Origin: Trachelipus rathkii
Taxonomy: Eukaryota; Arthropoda; Malacostraca; Isopoda; Trachelipodidae
DNA: 20,000 nt
Assembly (NCBI GenBank): GCA_015478945.1
Contig: JABUQX010095476.1
Coordinates: 1-20,000 of the forward strand
Direction of reading: 5' to 3'
Shown in pieces: positions 17,966 through 20,000 of the stretch. The notes below the pieces were generated by a model. It did no database searches. It worked only from the letters and a program-made list of their open reading frames with translations, and had not been told where the DNA came from. How positions within the stretch are numbered: position 1 is the stretch's first letter; every line of letters begins with the position of its first letter. The position numbers and the translations under genes are program-made.

Positions 17966-18142
17966 TTCGTTTTAGCAAATCCGCCGCCGGCCTCATCGAA
18001 GGGTGGGTGAGTCGCGTTAATCGTTGCAGTCATCGTCATTGTCGCGTTAATCGTCGCAGTCATCGTCATTGTCGGGTTAATCGTCGCAGTCAACGTCATT
18101 GTCGCGTTTTTTCGCAAATCCGAAAGCCTCGCAATCGTTGCA
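17966..18142 (+). repeat. Imperfect direct repeat flanking the minisatellite
   Basis: CGTTTTAGCAAATCCG with a following GCCTCATCG (from 17969) resembles CGTTTTTTCGCAAATCCG with GCCTCGCAATCG (from 18104), about 136 bases apart. The 30-bp units lie between. The whole block is rich in CGCAATCG/TCGTCG-like words, suggesting repeated duplication from a short seed. Confidence 0.45.
18011..18106 (+). repeat. 30-bp minisatellite, three copies
   Basis: Three exact-length 30-bp units (18011-18040, 18041-18070, 18071-18100), then six bases of a fourth. Each unit begins GTCGCGTTAATCG (GTCGGG in unit 3) and ends CATCGTCATT (CAACGTCATT in unit 3). Unit 1 differs from unit 2 at one base (TCGTTGCAG or TCGTCGCAG). 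Because 30 is a multiple of three, both strands stay open and give repetitive translations (TATINATMTM on the minus strand). These are not evidence of a gene. Confidence 0.92.
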
Positions 18143-18216
18143 AGGTTGATTCGCATTCGTCGCAAAGAACCACACATAGAGTAGATAGACTAGACGCTAT
18201 GTAAAACACCTTTAGC

Positions 18217-18310
18217 TTTACTGCTTTACTGCTTTACTGCTTTACGTCTTTACGTCTTTACGTCCTTTACTGCTTATTACTGCTTTACTGCTTACTGCTT
18301 TACTGCTTTA
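18217..18310 (+). repeat. Octamer array A (TTTACTGC / TTTACGTC)
   Basis: Three TTTACTGC, then three TTTACGTC in phase, then five slipped units of 7-10 bases, ending TTTA before the first AT-rich spacer. The two octamer versions differ only in the order of TGC and GTC. Confidence 0.92.
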
Positions 18311-18420
18311 CATATTTTTAATATATGTTATTAATAAAATTTTATTAAAACATATACTTTACATACCTTAAAACAGTAAAACAATATCTCGTCTGCCTAA
18401 CAACAGTGTGAATAATTTGT
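18311..18420 (+). repeat. Spacer 1 of the octamer higher-order repeat
   Basis: A 110-bp spacer homologous to spacer 2. It contains the perfect 18-bp palindrome TTAATAAAATTTTATTAA (18331-18348). It also contains AAAACAGTAAAACAAT (18370-18385), which pairs with the TTGTTTTACTGCTTT that opens array B (18417-18431). Confidence 0.85.
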
Positions 18421-18520
18421 TTTACTGCTTTACTGCTTTACGTCTTTACGTCTTTACTGCTTTACTGCTTTACGTCTTTACTGCTTTACTGCTTTACTGC
18501 TTTACTGCTTTACTGCTTTA
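18421..18520 (+). repeat. Octamer array B, twelve in-phase units
   Basis: Twelve perfect 8-bp units (18421-18516) then TTTA. With a for TTTACTGC and b for TTTACGTC the order is a a b b a a b a a a a a. There is no length slippage, unlike array A. Confidence 0.95.
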
Positions 18521-18631
18521 CATCATTTTTAATATATTTATTAATAAAATTTTATTAAAACATATACTTTACATACCTTAAAACAGTAAAACAATATCTC
18601 ATCTGCCTAAACTAACAGTGTGAATAATTGT
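18521..18631 (+). repeat. Spacer 2 of the octamer higher-order repeat
   Basis: Nearly identical to spacer 1, 210 bases further on. The palindrome recurs at 18541-18558. AAAACAGTAAAACAAT (18580-18595) is the reverse complement, with one mismatch, of ATTGTTTTACTGCTTT at 18627-18642, a 31-base loop away. The stem therefore joins the spacer to the first octamers of array C. Confidence 0.88.
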
Positions 18632-18675
18632 TTTACTGCTTTACTGCATTACTTCTTTACTGCTTTACTGCTTTA
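18632..18675 (+). repeat. Octamer array C, five units
   Basis: TTTACTGC twice, one variant ATTACTTC, TTTACTGC twice, then TTTA. It is the same array type, shorter than A and B. Confidence 0.9.
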
Positions 18676-18868
18676 TATCATATTTTAATATAATGAAACT
18701 ATTTTATTAAAAACATTTCATGTTTTTATTAATCATTAAAAAACATTTTGTTTTTAATTAATAATAAAATTTTAAGAAATTTTATTAAAAACATATACTC
18801 TGCAGACCTTAAAGTAGTGAAACAATAGAGCGAATGAATAGCATCAATGAGGAATAGCAGGTTCATGC
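18676..18868 (+). repeat. Spacer 3, longer type with an added hairpin module
   Basis: A 193-bp spacer. It carries a module absent from spacers 1 and 2: TAAAAACAT-TTC-ATGTTTTTA (18708-18728), a perfect inverted repeat, then an ACATTTTGTTTTTAA half-palindrome. A diverged copy of the spacer 1/2 tail follows (AACATATACTCTGCAGACC, then GTAGTGAAACAAT). The final 40 bases before array D are unique. Confidence 0.75.
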
Positions 18869-18904
18869 TTTACTGCTTTACTGCTTTACTGCTTTACTGC
18901 TTTA
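18869..18904 (+). repeat. Octamer array D, four units
   Basis: Four perfect TTTACTGC units then TTTA, followed by CATCATTTTTAATATATT as in arrays A and B. Confidence 0.92.
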
Positions 18905-19000
18905 CATCATTTTTAATATATTTTATTAATAAAATTTAATTAAAAACATTTCATGTTTTTATTAATCATTAAAAACATTTTGTTTTCAATAAATTATATG
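18905..19000 (+). repeat. Spacer 4, truncated hairpin-module type
   Basis: It repeats the start of the other spacers and the hairpin module of spacer 3 (AAAACATTTCATGTTTTT, then AAAAACATTTTGTTTT), then loses similarity. There is no further octamer array, so the higher-order repeat ends here. Confidence 0.75.
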
Positions 19001-19058
19001 TTATGTCCGTACAAAAGAACTTATTTGATGTTTAAACAGAGAATATTTTAATAAACCA

Positions 19059-19120
19059 TGTGTGTGTGTATGTGTGCGTGTGCGTGTGTGTGTATGTGTG
19101 TGTGTATGTGTGTGTGTGTG
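19059..19120. repeat. TG dinucleotide microsatellite
   Basis: TG units with occasional TA and CG substitutions (TGTGTATGTGTGCGTGTG) over 62 bases. It is preceded by ACCA and followed by CATGGATCC. Confidence 0.95.
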
Positions 19121-19151
19121 CATGGATCCTAATTTATTTAAAAACTTTAAA

Positions 19152-19298
<147 letters not shown>

Positions 19299-19330
19299 AT
19301 TAGTATAATAAATTTATATAATATATTAAA

Positions 19331-19335
<5 letters not shown>

Positions 19336-19375
<40 letters not shown>
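19336..19375. repeat. TA dinucleotide microsatellite
   Basis: Twenty TA units, separated from the long TA array by about 40 AT-rich bases. Confidence 0.95.
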
Positions 19376-19379
<4 letters not shown>

Positions 19380-19552
19380 GGGATGTCCAAATATTAAATT
19401 TCTAAGAAGGGGCGTAATTTATGTAAATTACTAAAACCTCCATGCATAAATTGTTAACTTTAGTCTTCCGACTTGAGAATGTACAGAATCCGAGCTAACA
19501 TCTCCAGTTTTAATGATTGTAGAACCAGGGCTTCGCTTTTTCAGCATGAATA
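19376..19552. other. Unique sequence between microsatellites
   Basis: A balanced stretch with no long frame except the one that continues into the AAT array on the minus strand (a Tyr run). No gene is supported. Confidence 0.5.
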
Positions 19553-19854
<302 letters not shown>

Positions 19855-20000
19855 TTTAAAAAACTTTGAAATATTTTAGTTAACATCGAATGAATAATAT
19901 AAATGTAAATGAATAATTGTTATTTTAAATAAAATCTTTGATTGATTTTAATAAAATACATGTTATATTAACAGAGATGAATTTATTTTACTATGTTTAT
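19855..20000. other. AT-rich end of window, no gene seen
   Basis: Plain AT-rich sequence with stops in all frames. Confidence 0.5.

Noticed and set aside
17938..18204. Frames on both strands over the 30-bp repeat
   Set aside because: They exist because the unit is a multiple of three. The translations are repetitive and have no independent support.
18217..18904. Regularly spaced repeats resembling a CRISPR array
   Set aside because: The repeats are 8-bp direct tandem units without unique spacers, the intervening segments are homologous to each other, and the context is eukaryotic.

Overview
The window looks like repeat-rich nuclear DNA from an animal, most likely an arthropod and plausibly a decapod crustacean. 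It shows no operon logic, ribosome-binding sites or dense coding. It does have very AT-rich spacer, long TA, AAT and TG microsatellites, an octanucleotide satellite, and two decayed non-LTR retrotransposon (LINE) copies. The protein signatures of those copies (ECARVLHEGMLLPVLLY, QMDNLRGVLSVRRIDKMRN, GHMEKM, a YVDD box) match the style of reverse-transcriptase families I associate with crab and shrimp genomes. The decapod assignment is inference from memory, not from a search.

Layout. 1-9.4 kb: extremely AT-rich spacer with TA and ATT runs, broken every few hundred bases by short islands of normal composition. Some islands hold short protein-like frames of unknown origin (936-1049 minus, 4880-5023 minus, 6052-6147, 7252-7362, 7452-7556). 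9.44-10.55 kb: the longest unannotated stop-poor stretch, with a minus frame followed by a plus frame that keeps one register for about 740 bases with three internal stops. 11.96-12.29 kb: a sharply bounded CpG-rich island with a strong GC hairpin. 12.29-12.68 kb: two short lysine-rich frames on opposite strands. 12.72-14.30 kb: two head-to-tail, frameshifted LINE fragments. 14.4-14.7 kb: TA/ATT simple repeats. 15.1-17.4 kb: four gene-like but unrecognised small frames, one with a good Kozak start and a C2H2-like residue pattern. 17.4-17.8 kb: T-rich degenerate repeats, then a cluster of hairpins. 17.9-18.15 kb: a 30-bp minisatellite. 18.2-19.0 kb: TTTACTGC octamer arrays alternating with palindromic spacers. 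19.06-19.85 kb: a chain of TG, TA and AAT microsatellites.

No complete intact gene can be supported, and no pathway or system can be assembled from the window. No tRNA, rRNA or CRISPR array was seen. The best-supported functional content is retrotransposon relics. The most original structure is the octamer/palindrome higher-order repeat at 18.2-19.0 kb, in which an inverted copy of the octamer-array start is built into the preceding spacer.
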